DNA of 64,000 nt from an uncultured Clostridia bacterium. Its GTDB lineage: Bacteria > Bacillota > Clostridia > Oscillospirales > CAG-272. The position numbers were made by a program, and so were the translations under genes. The notes under the pieces are model-generated. The model was given only the letters and a program-made list of their open reading frames with translations, did not search any database and was not told where the DNA came from. The stretch spans positions 48,875-112,874 of the forward strand of contig CALWJT010000016.1 in assembly GCA_944381075.1 (NCBI GenBank). The letters run 5' to 3'. Below are positions 8,247-17,125 of the stretch, piece after piece; position 1 is the first letter of the stretch, and each line of letters begins with the position of its first letter.

Positions 8247-10715
8247 ATGCCGAAAAGTCAATTTGTCGACCCGAAAAAAGTATTTGAGCCGGGCTACATC
8301 CATTTTCACGATATCCCCGTATGCCAGTATAATCTGACGCTCGACGACGAAAAGAAAATTTATTCCAAGAGCGATTTTGTCCGCATTTACCGCGACATGG
8401 CGGTCATCCGGGAATTCGAGACGATGTTAAACGATATCAAAACGAAAAGCGTTTACAACGGCGTCGAATATTCCAATCCCGGTCCCGCACACCTTTCCAT
8501 CGGACAGGAGGCCTCCGCCGTCGGCGAAGCGTACTGCCTTGACATCAACGACTATACGTTCGGTTCGCACAGAAGCCACGGGGAGATCCTTGCCAAGGGA
8601 CTGTCCGCGATCCATAAGCTCTCCGACAGCGAGCTTTACAACATCATGAAGGAATTTCTTGGCGGTTCCATCCTGAAAGTGGTGGAGGGCAAGGAGGAGG
8701 TCCTTGGCAATGTCAAGGAGCTTGCCATCGACTTTCTGCTCTACGGTGCGCTCGCCGAGGTCTTCGCCAGAACGACCGGCTTCAACCGCGGGCTTGGCGG
8801 CTCCATGCACGCCTTTTTTATCCCGTTCGGTATCTTCCCGAACAACGCCATCGTCGGCGGCTCCGCCGGCATTGCGCTCGGCGCCGCGCTCTACAAAAAG
8901 AGCAACGCCAAAAAGGGCATCGTCGTTGCCAACTGCGGAGACGGCGCGATGGGGCGCGGTCCTGTCCTGGAAGCGCTCAACATGTCGGCGATGGACCAGA
9001 TCCGCGAGCTTTGGGACCGCGACGGCGGTATGCCGATCCTCTTCAATATTTTCAACAATCACTACGGTATGGGCGGACAGACCGCCGGAGAAACGATGGG
9101 CTGGAAGATGGCGGCGCGCATCGGCGCAGGCGTCAATCCGGAGCAAATGCACGCGGAGCGCGTGAACGGCTATGATCCGCTCGCGGTCATCGATGCGTTC
9201 GCGAGAAAGAAGGAGCTGCTCGTGCGCGGAGAAGGTCCGGCGCTGCTTGAGGTCGTCACCTACCGCGTATCCGGCCACTCGCCGTCCGACTCCTCCACCT
9301 ACCGCACGCCGGAGGAGATCGAAGCGTGGAAAGCGGCCGATCCCATCAAGGCGTACCGCGAAAAGCTCATTCTCGGCGGCATCGCTTCGGAATCCGAGCT
9401 CGATGCCATCCACGATACCATTGTCCGCCGCATGACGAAAATCTGCAAAATGGCCATCGACGAGAATCTTTCCCCGCGTATGGATCTCGACAAGAATCCC
9501 GACGCCATCGAGTCGCTTATGTTCTCGAACGAGAAAAAGCCGAAGCTCGATGACAGAACGCCTGAAATGCTCATGCCAAAGGACGAAGTGCCGCGTGTGA
9601 AAGACATCGCCGGCAAGGTCCGTTCGGCCTATGACAGCGAGGGCAAGCCTGTCTCCAAGATGAAGCGCTACAACATCTGCGACGCGCTCTTCGAGCCGAT
9701 TATCGATAAATTCTACGAGGATCCCACTCTCATCGTCTACGGTGAGGATAACCGCGACTGGGGCGGCGCGTTCGGCGTCTACAAGAAGATGACCGAAGCG
9801 GTTCCCTACTATCGGTTCTTCAATGCGCCGATCTCCGAGGCGGCCATCGTCGGCTCCGCCGTCGGCTACGCGATGTGCGGCGGACGTGCGATCGTCGAGC
9901 TGATGTACGCCGACTTCATCGGCTGCGCGGGTGACGAGATCTTCAATCAGATCGCGAAATGGCAGTCCATGAGCGCCGGCATTCTGAAAATGCCGATCGT
10001 GCTGCGCGTTTCCGTCGGCTCCAAGTACGGCGCACAGCACAGCCAGGACTGGACGGCGCTCACCGCGCATATCCCAGGCCTCAAGGTGGTATTCCCGGCA
10101 ACGCCGTATGACGCCAAGGGCCTCATGACGGCGGCGCTGAACGGCACCGACCCCGTTATTTTCTTTGAAAGCCAGAGAATCTATGACAAGGGCGAGGAAT
10201 TCCACGAGGGCGGCGTACCCGAGGGAACGTATGAGATCCGCATCGGCGAGCCGGACATCAAAAAGCCCGGCAAGGACATCACGATCCTCACCATCGGTGC
10301 GGTCCTTTACCGGGCGCTGGAAGCCGCAAAAATTCTTGAAGAGAAGTACGGCATCTCCGCCGAAGTCATCGACGCGCGCTCGATTGTTCCGTTCGATTAT
10401 GACAAGGTCATCGAATCGGTCAAAAAGACAGGCAAGATTGTTCTCGTCGGCGACGCGTGTGAACGCGGCTCCGTCATGCGCGACATGGCCTCCAACATCG
10501 CGGAGTTCGCGTTCGACTACCTCGACGCGCCGCCGGTCGTTGTCGCCTCCCGCAACTGGATCACCCCCGCTCATGAGCTGGAGAAATACTTCTTCCCGCA
10601 GGCGGACACGATCATCGACGCCATTCACGAGAAAATCATGCCGATCGCAGGCTATATCCCGACACATAACTTCACCACCATCGAAAAGATGCGCCGCTCC
10701 AAGGAAGGCGTATAA
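8247..10715 (+). CDS. Fused E1 alpha-beta thiamine-dependent dehydrogenase
   Basis: An 822-residue protein that joins the two E1 subunits usually encoded by separate genes. After about 45 extra N-terminal residues comes the alpha part (about 45-400), with the thiamine diphosphate motif GDGAMGRG ending in FNNHYGMGG. The beta part (about 475-815) follows a charged linker and has EDNRDWGG, APISEAAIVGSAVGYA and VVVASRNWITP. E1 decarboxylates the 2-oxoacid (or cleaves acetoin) and acylates the lipoyl group of E2. Its place after E2 and E3 fits a single complex. Fused alpha/beta proteins are known in Clostridia. Substrate remains open. Confidence 0.92.
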   Translation: MPKSQFVDPKKVFEPGYIHFHDIPVCQYNLTLDDEKKIYSKSDFVRIYRDMAVIREFETMLNDIKTKSVYNGVEYSNPGPAHLSIGQEASAVGEAYCLDINDYTFGSHRSHGEILAKGLSAIHKLSDSELYNIMKEFLGGSILKVVEGKEEVLGNVKELAIDFLLYGALAEVFARTTGFNRGLGGSMHAFFIPFGIFPNNAIVGGSAGIALGAALYKKSNAKKGIVVANCGDGAMGRGPVLEALNMSAMDQIRELWDRDGGMPILFNIFNNHYGMGGQTAGETMGWKMAARIGAGVNPEQMHAERVNGYDPLAVIDAFARKKELLVRGEGPALLEVVTYRVSGHSPSDSSTYRTPEEIEAWKAADPIKAYREKLILGGIASESELDAIHDTIVRRMTKICKMAIDENLSPRMDLDKNPDAIESLMFSNEKKPKLDDRTPEMLMPKDEVPRVKDIAGKVRSAYDSEGKPVSKMKRYNICDALFEPIIDKFYEDPTLIVYGEDNRDWGGAFGVYKKMTEAVPYYRFFNAPISEAAIVGSAVGYAMCGGRAIVELMYADFIGCAGDEIFNQIAKWQSMSAGILKMPIVLRVSVGSKYGAQHSQDWTALTAHIPGLKVVFPATPYDAKGLMTAALNGTDPVIFFESQRIYDKGEEFHEGGVPEGTYEIRIGEPDIKKPGKDITILTIGAVLYRALEAAKILEEKYGISAEVIDARSIVPFDYDKVIESVKKTGKIVLVGDACERGSVMRDMASNIAEFAFDYLDAPPVVVASRNWITPAHELEKYFFPQADTIIDAIHEKIMPIAGYIPTHNFTTIEKMRRSKEGV

Positions 10716-10724
10716 GCAAAGCAG

Positions 10725-10762
10725 AAATCCGGTATCCGAAATGATTCGGATACCGGATTTTT
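10725..10762 (+). terminator. Terminator after the dehydrogenase operon
   Basis: Perfect 16-bp stem (10725-10740 with 10745-10760), loop ATGA, followed by a short T-run. It begins 10 bases after the E1 stop codon. Confidence 0.9.
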
Positions 10763-11543
10763 ATCGCTTGCAGCGGGTCTCTTTCCGTTTTTATCCCGTA
10801 TCAATCTTGAGATTTCCAGAGTTATGTCCCACATAGAGATTGATTAAGCCCCTCCCATGTTTTCCGGAGAAACTGCCGCAGAGCAATACAACCACGCTCT
10901 CTGGCCGCATGGGAGCAGAAGGTCAAGGAAGAGAGAGAAGACAAAGCCGCCGGAGCGGGAAAGCGAACGCAAACGCCTGTGTCAGCTTTAAACAGAGAGG
11001 AAACAGCAGAATCAGATGCATCGGGGAAATACAAGTCTCTGGCGAGGACCGCCTGACAAAAAACGCCGATGCGGTAATCCTTTGGCAGCAAATATATTGC
11101 CAAAAGATGTTTCAGAGATTCGATTCGTTTATAATTATCGTTTCTTCCGTTACCGCCGGCTGGTTATTCTCAGTACTGTGATAGAGGTTCGGAATGCGAA
11201 AGAAGATAGCAACAAAATGTTTACAGAGCAATTACCGCGATTATAATGGCAAGGATCTTCCCGATACGGCGCGAGCGGCCGTCTTTATTGCAAGCTGCTC
11301 ATCGATTCCGGATAGCTGCTCTGCGATATCCCTGACAGTATTTTCAATTTTTTCCCTAACATTTCGATGACAGATACTTCCAATATTTCAGCCCGAATTC
11401 AAACATCCGCATCAGAGGAACGGATATATTTTTCCCGTTTGGAGATCGTCTGCCCGACCACATAAAGTCTCTGCGGATTCTTCCTGCGGCAGGCCTTTTT
11501 CTTTCTCAGAGCTTTTAGAGCTTCACCGAACAACGCATAAGCC
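10763..11543. other. 781-base region without a supported gene
   Basis: No convincing coding sequence. A promoter-like pair TTTACA (11220-11225), 16 bases, TATAAT (11242-11247) points right but leads to no gene. A short inverted repeat TTTGGCA/TGCCAAA lies at 11081-11104. On the minus strand at about 11245-11540 there are fragments with coding flavour: a charged helix-like stretch ending the segment near 11400, and a hydrophobic end (GKILAIIIAVIAL) in another frame. This suggests a decayed gene, but I cannot name it. Confidence 0.35.
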
Positions 11544-12227
11544 TTACCGCGTGAGCCCTTTCTCCAGAAGCGCGCGTCCCACGCCGCGCGAGGCCCTTGC
11601 CTCCGCAAGCAGCGCGCGGTAAAACGCGCCGGCAGCAGATTTGCGCGAATAGGCGATCTCCTCCCCGCGGCGTGTATAGAAACGGGTATAAATGCCCTCC
11701 AGCTTGCGGTGATATTCCTCGAAAAAGGACGGCGGCGCATCCTCCAGGCCTTCCAGGACCGTTCCGTCCGGCAGAAGCGAATACAGCGGCTCTTCCTTCT
11801 CTTCCCCTTTGTACATCAGGGTACGCGCAATGCCAAATGCTCCGGCGGTATCCACCTTGTCAGCGTCGAACAGGATCTTGGCCTCGATGCTCTCCGGCGC
11901 CGCTCCCGCGCGGAAGCGATGCGTCCGGATGCAGTCTCTCACATGGGCGGCAAAGTCCTCCCCAAACCCCTCTGCCATCAAAAAGCGGTACGCTTTTTCC
12001 GCACCGGCGGCAGCATGGCATACGGAGGGGTCCTTTTTCTGTTCCGCACGCCCGATATCATGAAGCAGGCACGCCGCAATCAGAACGTCTATGTCGACCG
12101 CCTCCTCCGTTTCGGCGATCTCCATCGCTACAAACAGCACCCGCAGGCTATGTTCTGCATCGTGCGCGCCGCCGGACGCGCAAAGACGCAGAAAAGCTTC
12201 TATTTTTTCATAATTTTCCTTAGTCAT
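11544..12227 (-). CDS. HD-domain phosphohydrolase
   Basis: Cytoplasmic protein of 227 residues with a metal-dependent HD domain. Visible ligands are the His in DAEHSLRVL, the HD pair in CLLHDIGRAE, a His in the RTHRF segment and the late Asp in LFDADKVD. This is the pattern of small YedJ/YpgQ-type HD hydrolases that act on nucleotides or similar phosphate esters; the substrate is not known. The start at 12227 is preceded by AGGGAGGGG; a longer in-frame ATG at 12275 lies before the predicted transcription start. It is monocistronic and divergent from the DUF3737 gene. Confidence 0.85.
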   Translation of the reverse strand: MTKENYEKIEAFLRLCASGGAHDAEHSLRVLFVAMEIAETEEAVDIDVLIAACLLHDIGRAEQKKDPSVCHAAAGAEKAYRFLMAEGFGEDFAAHVRDCIRTHRFRAGAAPESIEAKILFDADKVDTAGAFGIARTLMYKGEEKEEPLYSLLPDGTVLEGLEDAPPSFFEEYHRKLEGIYTRFYTRRGEEIAYSRKSAAGAFYRALLAEARASRGVGRALLEKGLTR

Positions 12228-12253
12228 GATTCCCCTCCCTGATTGTTTTTTCC

Positions 12254-12282
12254 AGTATATCACAAAGGCGGACAAAGAGCAA
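12254..12282 (-). promoter_or_regulatory. Promoter of the HD hydrolase gene
   Basis: Minus-strand TTGCTC (12277-12282), 17 bases, TATACT (12254-12259), about 27 bases before the start codon. Confidence 0.6.
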
Positions 12283-12359
12283 GCGAAACCGTTCCTGCTC
12301 CCTTTGTAAAAACGGTTTACGATACCTTTTCGTTATGGTAAATCATTGCATACAAATAT

Positions 12360-12388
12360 TTGACATATCCCGTTTTTCTTTGTATAAT
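12360..12388 (+). promoter_or_regulatory. Consensus promoter of the DUF3737 gene
   Basis: TTGACA (12360-12365), 17 bases, TATAAT (12383-12388). All twelve consensus bases are present, which predicts strong vegetative transcription with a leader of about 87 bases. Confidence 0.8.
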
Positions 12389-12481
12389 AATATCGTATCA
12401 AGCAAAAAGCGGCAAAGATTCCTTTATATAAAAATTTTATCTGCCCGATATAGATACCGCAAGCAGCAGGAGGGGATAACA

Positions 12482-13348
12482 ATGAGAGAACAAATACGAA
12501 ATAAGCAGTATGGCACGGAACGCGCCCTATACCACTTGACCGGCGCCGATGTTACGGACTGTATTTTTGCAGGGCCGGAAGACGGCGAGTCTGTTCTGAA
12601 GGAGTGCAGCGACATCACGGTCACCGGATGCTCCTTTTCTCTGCGCTATCCGCTGTGGCACGCGGACGGCTTTACGCTTGCCGACAGCTTCATGGACGAG
12701 GGGACCCGCGCCCCGCTCTGGTATGCAAGGCATGGAACGATCTCCGGCTGCGGCATCGACGGCATCAAAACGCTTCGCGAATGCGAGGACATCCGCCTTA
12801 CGCGGTGCATGATCCACTCGCCGGAATTCGGCTGGCGCTGCCGCGGGCTCCAAATCGAAAAATCCGCAGTCGATTCGGAATATTTTCTCTTGGAAAGCCG
12901 CGATATCCGGATCGACCGGCTTCGCATGACAGGCAAGTATTCCTTTCAATATACGGAGAACATGACGATCGAAAACAGTCTGCTCGACACCAAGGACGCC
13001 TTTTGGCACTGCAAGAACGTAACGGTGAAGAACTCCGTCGTTCGCGGCGAATATCTCGGCTGGTATTCGGAGGGGCTCACGCTCATCAACTGTGAAATCA
13101 TCGGGACCCAGCCGCTCTGCTACTGTAAGGGCTTAAAGCTGATTCACTGTACGATGCACGGCTGCGACCTGTCTTTTGAATACTCAGAGGTGGAAGCGGA
13201 TATCGAGGGGTCCATCGATTCTGTCAAAAACCCGAAGGCCGGGATCATCGCGGCGGACGCCATAGGCGAAATCATCCGCGAGGACGCCGTCATGGACTGC
13301 CATGCACAAATCATCATCCGAGAACCGGTCCGCGTTTCCCCCGCTTAA
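12482..13348 (+). CDS. DUF3737 family right-handed beta-helix protein
   Basis: Protein of 288 residues built of short repeats in which a hydrophobic residue recurs about every 10 positions (for example ITVTGCSF, MTIENSLL, VTVKNSVV, LTLINCEI, LKLIHCTM). This is the ladder of a right-handed beta-helix. The whole matches the DUF3737 family of unknown function that is common in Firmicutes. There is no signal peptide or membrane helix, so it is probably cytoplasmic. The start ATG at 12482 follows a near-perfect AGGAGGGG. It is a single-gene unit with a consensus promoter and its own terminator. No enzymatic residues stand out. Confidence 0.8.
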   Translation: MREQIRNKQYGTERALYHLTGADVTDCIFAGPEDGESVLKECSDITVTGCSFSLRYPLWHADGFTLADSFMDEGTRAPLWYARHGTISGCGIDGIKTLRECEDIRLTRCMIHSPEFGWRCRGLQIEKSAVDSEYFLLESRDIRIDRLRMTGKYSFQYTENMTIENSLLDTKDAFWHCKNVTVKNSVVRGEYLGWYSEGLTLINCEIIGTQPLCYCKGLKLIHCTMHGCDLSFEYSEVEADIEGSIDSVKNPKAGIIAADAIGEIIREDAVMDCHAQIIIREPVRVSPA

Positions 13349-13389
13349 AAGAGAAACAGAGCAGCGGCGATCCTCCATTACAGAATTAT

Positions 13390-13433
13390 AAAAGCAAGGC
13401 AGTCCCGCCTTCGGGCGGGGCTGCCTTGCTTTT
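13390..13433. terminator. Bidirectional terminator between DUF3737 and M28 genes
   Basis: A 20-bp stem (13390-13409 with 13414-13433, one G-T pair) around a TTCG loop. A-rich and T-rich flanks on both sides let it serve both convergent genes. Its right edge overlaps the stop codon of the M28 peptidase gene. Confidence 0.9.
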
Positions 13434-14709
13434 AATTTTTCTTGCCAGCGTCGGCATCCTTTTTCTTTCTTAAATACTTGTCGATCTTCTCGACCATATT
13501 GTCGGGCATTTTCCTTTCTATCGGGAAAAATACGGCGTTGACAAAGCGGTCGGACAAAGCCGCGATGAATCTTGCCGTGCGCTCCATCGACTGCGCCGTC
13601 ACCGTTTCGATCACATCGTAGCGGCAATGGATCTGAGCGGTGCCGGGCACCGCGTTGCGCATGAAGTTGATGCCAGGGATCCCTTTGTCGGCAAACGGAA
13701 TCGAGTCTGAGGAATAGATGTCCTGCCGAACGTTCATCGGATATCCGATCTCCTTATAAAAATAGGTGATGGCATGGCACAGCGCCTCCTCGCCGGTCAC
13801 GCGCGCCTCATCGCGGCCGAGCAGCGGACCTGTCATATCCACATTGATGCAAAGCCGGATCTTATCCAGCAGGTCTTCGTGGGCCGCCACATACGCCTTG
13901 CTGCCGAGAAGTCCGCGCTCCTCCGAGCCGCAGAAGAGAAAACGAACCGTGCGCTTCGGCGGATTTTCCTTGTAGTAGCGCAGCAGCTCCAGAATGGTCG
14001 CCGTTCCGGACGCATTGTCGAACATACCGGGGCTGAATACGACCGAATCATAGTGAGCCGTGTAAAGGATAACCTCATCCGGGAATTCCGTGCCGGGGAT
14101 TTCCGCCACAATATTCTGGGAATCCGCCTCGCCCTCCTCCTGGGCAAGCGTAAGACGGACCCTTTTCGGCTTGGAGGCCACAAGCGCCAGCGCATCCGTC
14201 ATGCGCATGCACACGCCGGGGATCTGCCCTTTTTCAATGTGCATCGGACGGAGCATACGCTCGGCAAAATCCAGCGATTCCTTCGTTTCACGGAAGGTGC
14301 CGGACGACGAAATGAATCCGACAACGCCCGCATCGATCAGCTTCGCAAATCCGTCCGCGCCGACGCCTCCCGCAATGAATACAATCTTTCCCCTTACGCC
14401 GACAAGGTCGATAGGCTCAAGCGCCTCCAGATATGCAAACTCCGCTTCGAGCCCCTCCGCCGCAGCGTTGCCGGAGAAGCCGTAGCCAGACACCTCATAC
14501 TCCTTGTATTCCGGCTCTGTCACCTCGAGCTTTGCCTTGAGGATCTTATATCTCGGCGCCTTGAAGGTCTCCACCGTCGGCACGGCGCCGGCCTCCTCGA
14601 TCTCCTTTGCCAAAATATCCGCTGCCTTTTTCTCTCCTTCAAAGGTAGAGAGCCGGACGAAATTCAGTTTTTCCAGCAGTTCATACATTCTTTTTCCGCT
14701 GATTTCCAT
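13432..14709 (-). CDS. M28 family metallopeptidase
   Basis: Zinc aminopeptidase-type enzyme of 425 residues. Predicted metal and catalytic residues are His219 and Asp221 (TAHYDS), Asp231 (MFDNASG), the Glu263-Glu264 pair (GSEERG), Asp291 (NVDMTG), and a late His in AQIHCRYD. A PA-like insert (about 85-150) precedes the catalytic core. There is no signal peptide, so it likely works on peptides inside the cell, unlike many secreted M28 enzymes. The start has a good site (AAGGAGG). It lies downstream of the ACP gene but a terminator separates them. Confidence 0.88.
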   Translation of the reverse strand: MEISGKRMYELLEKLNFVRLSTFEGEKKAADILAKEIEEAGAVPTVETFKAPRYKILKAKLEVTEPEYKEYEVSGYGFSGNAAAEGLEAEFAYLEALEPIDLVGVRGKIVFIAGGVGADGFAKLIDAGVVGFISSSGTFRETKESLDFAERMLRPMHIEKGQIPGVCMRMTDALALVASKPKRVRLTLAQEEGEADSQNIVAEIPGTEFPDEVILYTAHYDSVVFSPGMFDNASGTATILELLRYYKENPPKRTVRFLFCGSEERGLLGSKAYVAAHEDLLDKIRLCINVDMTGPLLGRDEARVTGEEALCHAITYFYKEIGYPMNVRQDIYSSDSIPFADKGIPGINFMRNAVPGTAQIHCRYDVIETVTAQSMERTARFIAALSDRFVNAVFFPIERKMPDNMVEKIDKYLRKKKDADAGKKN

Positions 14710-14770
14710 CGATATATCCTCCTTATTTTATCGCCCCGTGCAGAAAAAATCCTGCATAGGAAAACGGCGT

Positions 14771-14795
14771 AAAAATCTCAAATCCGTTTGAGATT
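14771..14795 (-). terminator. Terminator after the acyl carrier protein gene
   Basis: Minus-strand AATCTCAAA, loop CGGA, TTTGAGATT followed by T bases. A second, outer pairing ACGGCGTA/TACGCCGT (14763-14770 with 14799-14806) flanks it. It lies just after the ACP stop codon. Confidence 0.75.
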
Positions 14796-14813
14796 GAATA
14801 CGCCGTATATGAC

Positions 14814-15047
14814 TTATGCCTTTTTCTCCTCGATATAAGCGGCGACATCGCCGACCGTAATCAGCTTATGGATGTCGTCCTCCTCGATATCGACGCCGAA
14901 TTCCTCGTCGCAGCGAAGCGCCAGCTCCGCAAGCTCAAGAGAATTGATGCCAAGGTCTGCCTCCAGTCTTGAATCTGTCATGATGATGTCGGGGTCAAGC
15001 CCAAAGCTTTCTGCGAGCATGCCCTTGATTTGTTCCAGCATTTCCAT
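14814..15047 (-). CDS. acpP: Acyl carrier protein
   Basis: Acidic four-helix carrier protein of 77 residues. The phosphopantetheine attachment site is Ser36 in GINSLELAEL; the usual Asp before this Ser is replaced by Asn. The gene follows the acyl-activating enzyme by 54 bases on the same strand and should be co-transcribed with it. Away from any fatty acid synthesis genes, it may be a dedicated partner of that enzyme instead of the general fatty acid synthesis ACP. Confidence 0.9.
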   Translation of the reverse strand: MEMLEQIKGMLAESFGLDPDIIMTDSRLEADLGINSLELAELALRCDEEFGVDIEEDDIHKLITVGDVAAYIEEKKA

Positions 15048-15101
15048 ACACTCCTCTCACGCCGCACGGCGTTCCATGGTTTCTCCCGCCCTGCGGGATT
15101 T

Positions 15102-16799
15102 TTATTTGAGCTTATAGCGGATGATCTTGCGCGACGTGGTTTTCTCAAACTCCGTGTCCCGAATCTCCACACACTTAATATGCTTGAACGTCGGAAGCTT
15201 TTTGTTGACCTCGTCGACCTCAGCTTCGATCGCCGCTTGGATCTCTTCCTTCGTTTTGCCTTCAAATTTGTCGTAGTTCGGATAAACCAGCGCCGTAATC
15301 ACCACATCGTTCCCGTCGCCGCTCTTTCTGCCGAGGACGACGCATTCCGAAATGAGATCGCACGCGCTGAGATACTCCTCGATCTCCTCCGGAAATACGT
15401 TCTTCCCGTTGCTCGCGATGATGACGTTTTTCTTTCTTCCTGTTATAAATATGAAGTTATCCTCGTCGATATACCCGATGTCCCCCGTCTTGAACCAGCC
15501 GTCCTCTGTGAACGCCTCCGCCGTCGCCACGGGATTCTTGTAATATCCCAGCATCACCGCGTCTCCGTGCGTCACGATCTCTCCGGTCTCGTCCTGCGGA
15601 TCCTCCTTTTCGATGCGGACCTCCATATGCGGGACCTTCAGTCCCACCGAATGATATTTTCTCCAGTGCATCGGATTGGCGGAGATCAGCGGCGCGCATT
15701 CCGTAATGCCGTAGCCCTCGCAGATCTTGATGCCAAACGCATCGAAGTCCGCCATCACCTCGGTGCGCAGCGGCGCGCCGCCGCATACGATATAGTCGAG
15801 CCTGCCGCCGAATGCGTCGATGATCTCATGGAACATCGCGCGGCGGACCGCCCTTGGCAGCTTCCTTGCGACTGGGAGCAGCTTTCGGATCAGTCCCGCC
15901 TTGCCCTTTTTCTCGATCTCCGCCCAAATCTTTTTGTGCATCGTCTCCACATAAAGCGGGACCAGGACAAGCGCCGTCGGCTTGTAGTGCGCAAAATTGC
16001 GAAGCGTATTTTTGATCGAATCGTTGATGAACGTCTGTGCGCCCGTATTCGGCAGCGCAAGCTGTTCACAGGTAAACTCATAGGAATGGTGGATCGGCAG
16101 CACCGATACGAAAAAGTCCTTCTCCGTCGCCGCCATGATAGAAACGGAGTCCATCGTGGCTGTTACCAGATTGCGCTGGTTGAGCATGACGCCCTTGCTC
16201 GTGCCTGTCGTGCCGGAGGTAAAGAGGATGGTGCAGAGCTTTTCCTTGTCTACGATCTGATTTTCCGCCGTTCTGTCGCCAGCCTCATAGGCTTCTTTTC
16301 CAATCTCAAAGAACTTCTCGAACGTCATGAAGCGTTCATCCTTCGGGAAGCCTTCCCCGTCGCAGTCGATACCTACAAAATATTTTACATCCCCAAGCCG
16401 TTCATAGACTTCAAGCATTTTTTTCTGGAGAGAGCTGGTATATACAATAAGCTCGATACCGCACATCTCCACAAATCCGACGAACTGTTCAGCGGAAATG
16501 TCCTTATCCAGCGGAACAATGACCCCTCCGCAGGCCACCGTCGCTATGTAGGAAGCGACATAGTCCGGATGCGTATCGCCTGTCACGCCGACAAACTTTC
16601 CCGCCACACCGAGGCGCGTCATCGCGGAGCTGATAGAATTGACATGCGTGAGCATATCGCGAAAGGTAAAATGGCGTTCTTCCTTGCCGACCTTATAAAT
16701 ATAACGGTCACGGTCGCCATAGCGCTGCGCCTGCTTGACGACCCCGTCATAGAGATCGTCAAACTCATAGATCATATGAGTGGGCTGACCTTTTTTCAA
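15102..16799 (-). CDS. AMP-forming acyl-CoA/acyl-ACP synthetase
   Basis: ANL-superfamily enzyme of 565 residues that activates a carboxylic acid with ATP and passes it to CoA or ACP. Motifs include the P-loop TSGTTGTSKGVML, the adenine region GYGITECAP, and the hinge GRKKNVIIASNGKNVFPEEIEE with the catalytic Lys near the C-terminus (KTTSRKI). It has the length of long-chain fatty acid ligases. The adjacent ACP gene suggests it loads fatty or other acyl groups onto that ACP. No membrane segments are evident. A consensus promoter lies 72 bases upstream. Confidence 0.88.
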   Translation of the reverse strand: MKKGQPTHMIYEFDDLYDGVVKQAQRYGDRDRYIYKVGKEERHFTFRDMLTHVNSISSAMTRLGVAGKFVGVTGDTHPDYVASYIATVACGGVIVPLDKDISAEQFVGFVEMCGIELIVYTSSLQKKMLEVYERLGDVKYFVGIDCDGEGFPKDERFMTFEKFFEIGKEAYEAGDRTAENQIVDKEKLCTILFTSGTTGTSKGVMLNQRNLVTATMDSVSIMAATEKDFFVSVLPIHHSYEFTCEQLALPNTGAQTFINDSIKNTLRNFAHYKPTALVLVPLYVETMHKKIWAEIEKKGKAGLIRKLLPVARKLPRAVRRAMFHEIIDAFGGRLDYIVCGGAPLRTEVMADFDAFGIKICEGYGITECAPLISANPMHWRKYHSVGLKVPHMEVRIEKEDPQDETGEIVTHGDAVMLGYYKNPVATAEAFTEDGWFKTGDIGYIDEDNFIFITGRKKNVIIASNGKNVFPEEIEEYLSACDLISECVVLGRKSGDGNDVVITALVYPNYDKFEGKTKEEIQAAIEAEVDEVNKKLPTFKHIKCVEIRDTEFEKTTSRKIIRYKLK

Positions 16800-16870
16800 G
16801 ACAAAACCTTCTTTCCTTTAGACTTGGAATCGCCAAACCAGCAAAAACGCTGTAAAAATACAACAAAATT

Positions 16871-16899
16871 ATTATAGTAAAAAAGCATCCGTTTGTCAA
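16871..16899 (-). promoter_or_regulatory. Consensus promoter of the acyl ligase-ACP operon
   Basis: Minus-strand TTGACA (16894-16899), 17 bases, TATAAT (16871-16876), a full consensus match. The rest of the divergent spacer to 17125 holds no gene and no clear promoter for the glycosyltransferase. Confidence 0.8.
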
Positions 16900-17125
16900 G
16901 AGATTTTCAGATGTTCCCTTCTGAACGTCCGCGATTCCCGCGGCATCTTCAAAAGAAAGTAACGAACAAGGCGCGGCAAACGGGACAGCTCCCTCCCGAT
17001 TTCGGCAAGATTTTCCTCTGGAAGCCGGTTTCTCTGCTGTCACTGGGAAATTTTTCGTTTCCACACCAACGAGCACCGGTCCGCATATGCTGATACTACA
17101 AAAAGGAAACTTGGAGGTTGAAAAA

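Noticed and set aside
8427-10667. A 746-codon open frame on the minus strand
   Set aside because: It lies fully antisense to the E1 gene, which has clear domains. Its length comes from GC-rich codon bias that removes stops in the opposite frame.
12646-13009. Overlapping open frames antisense to the DUF3737 gene
   Set aside because: The sense frame has a consensus promoter, a strong ribosome binding site and beta-helix periodicity.
15030-16877. A 615-codon plus-strand frame opposite the acyl ligase
   Set aside because: The minus-strand frame carries all the ANL-family motifs; the plus-strand frame has none of any family.
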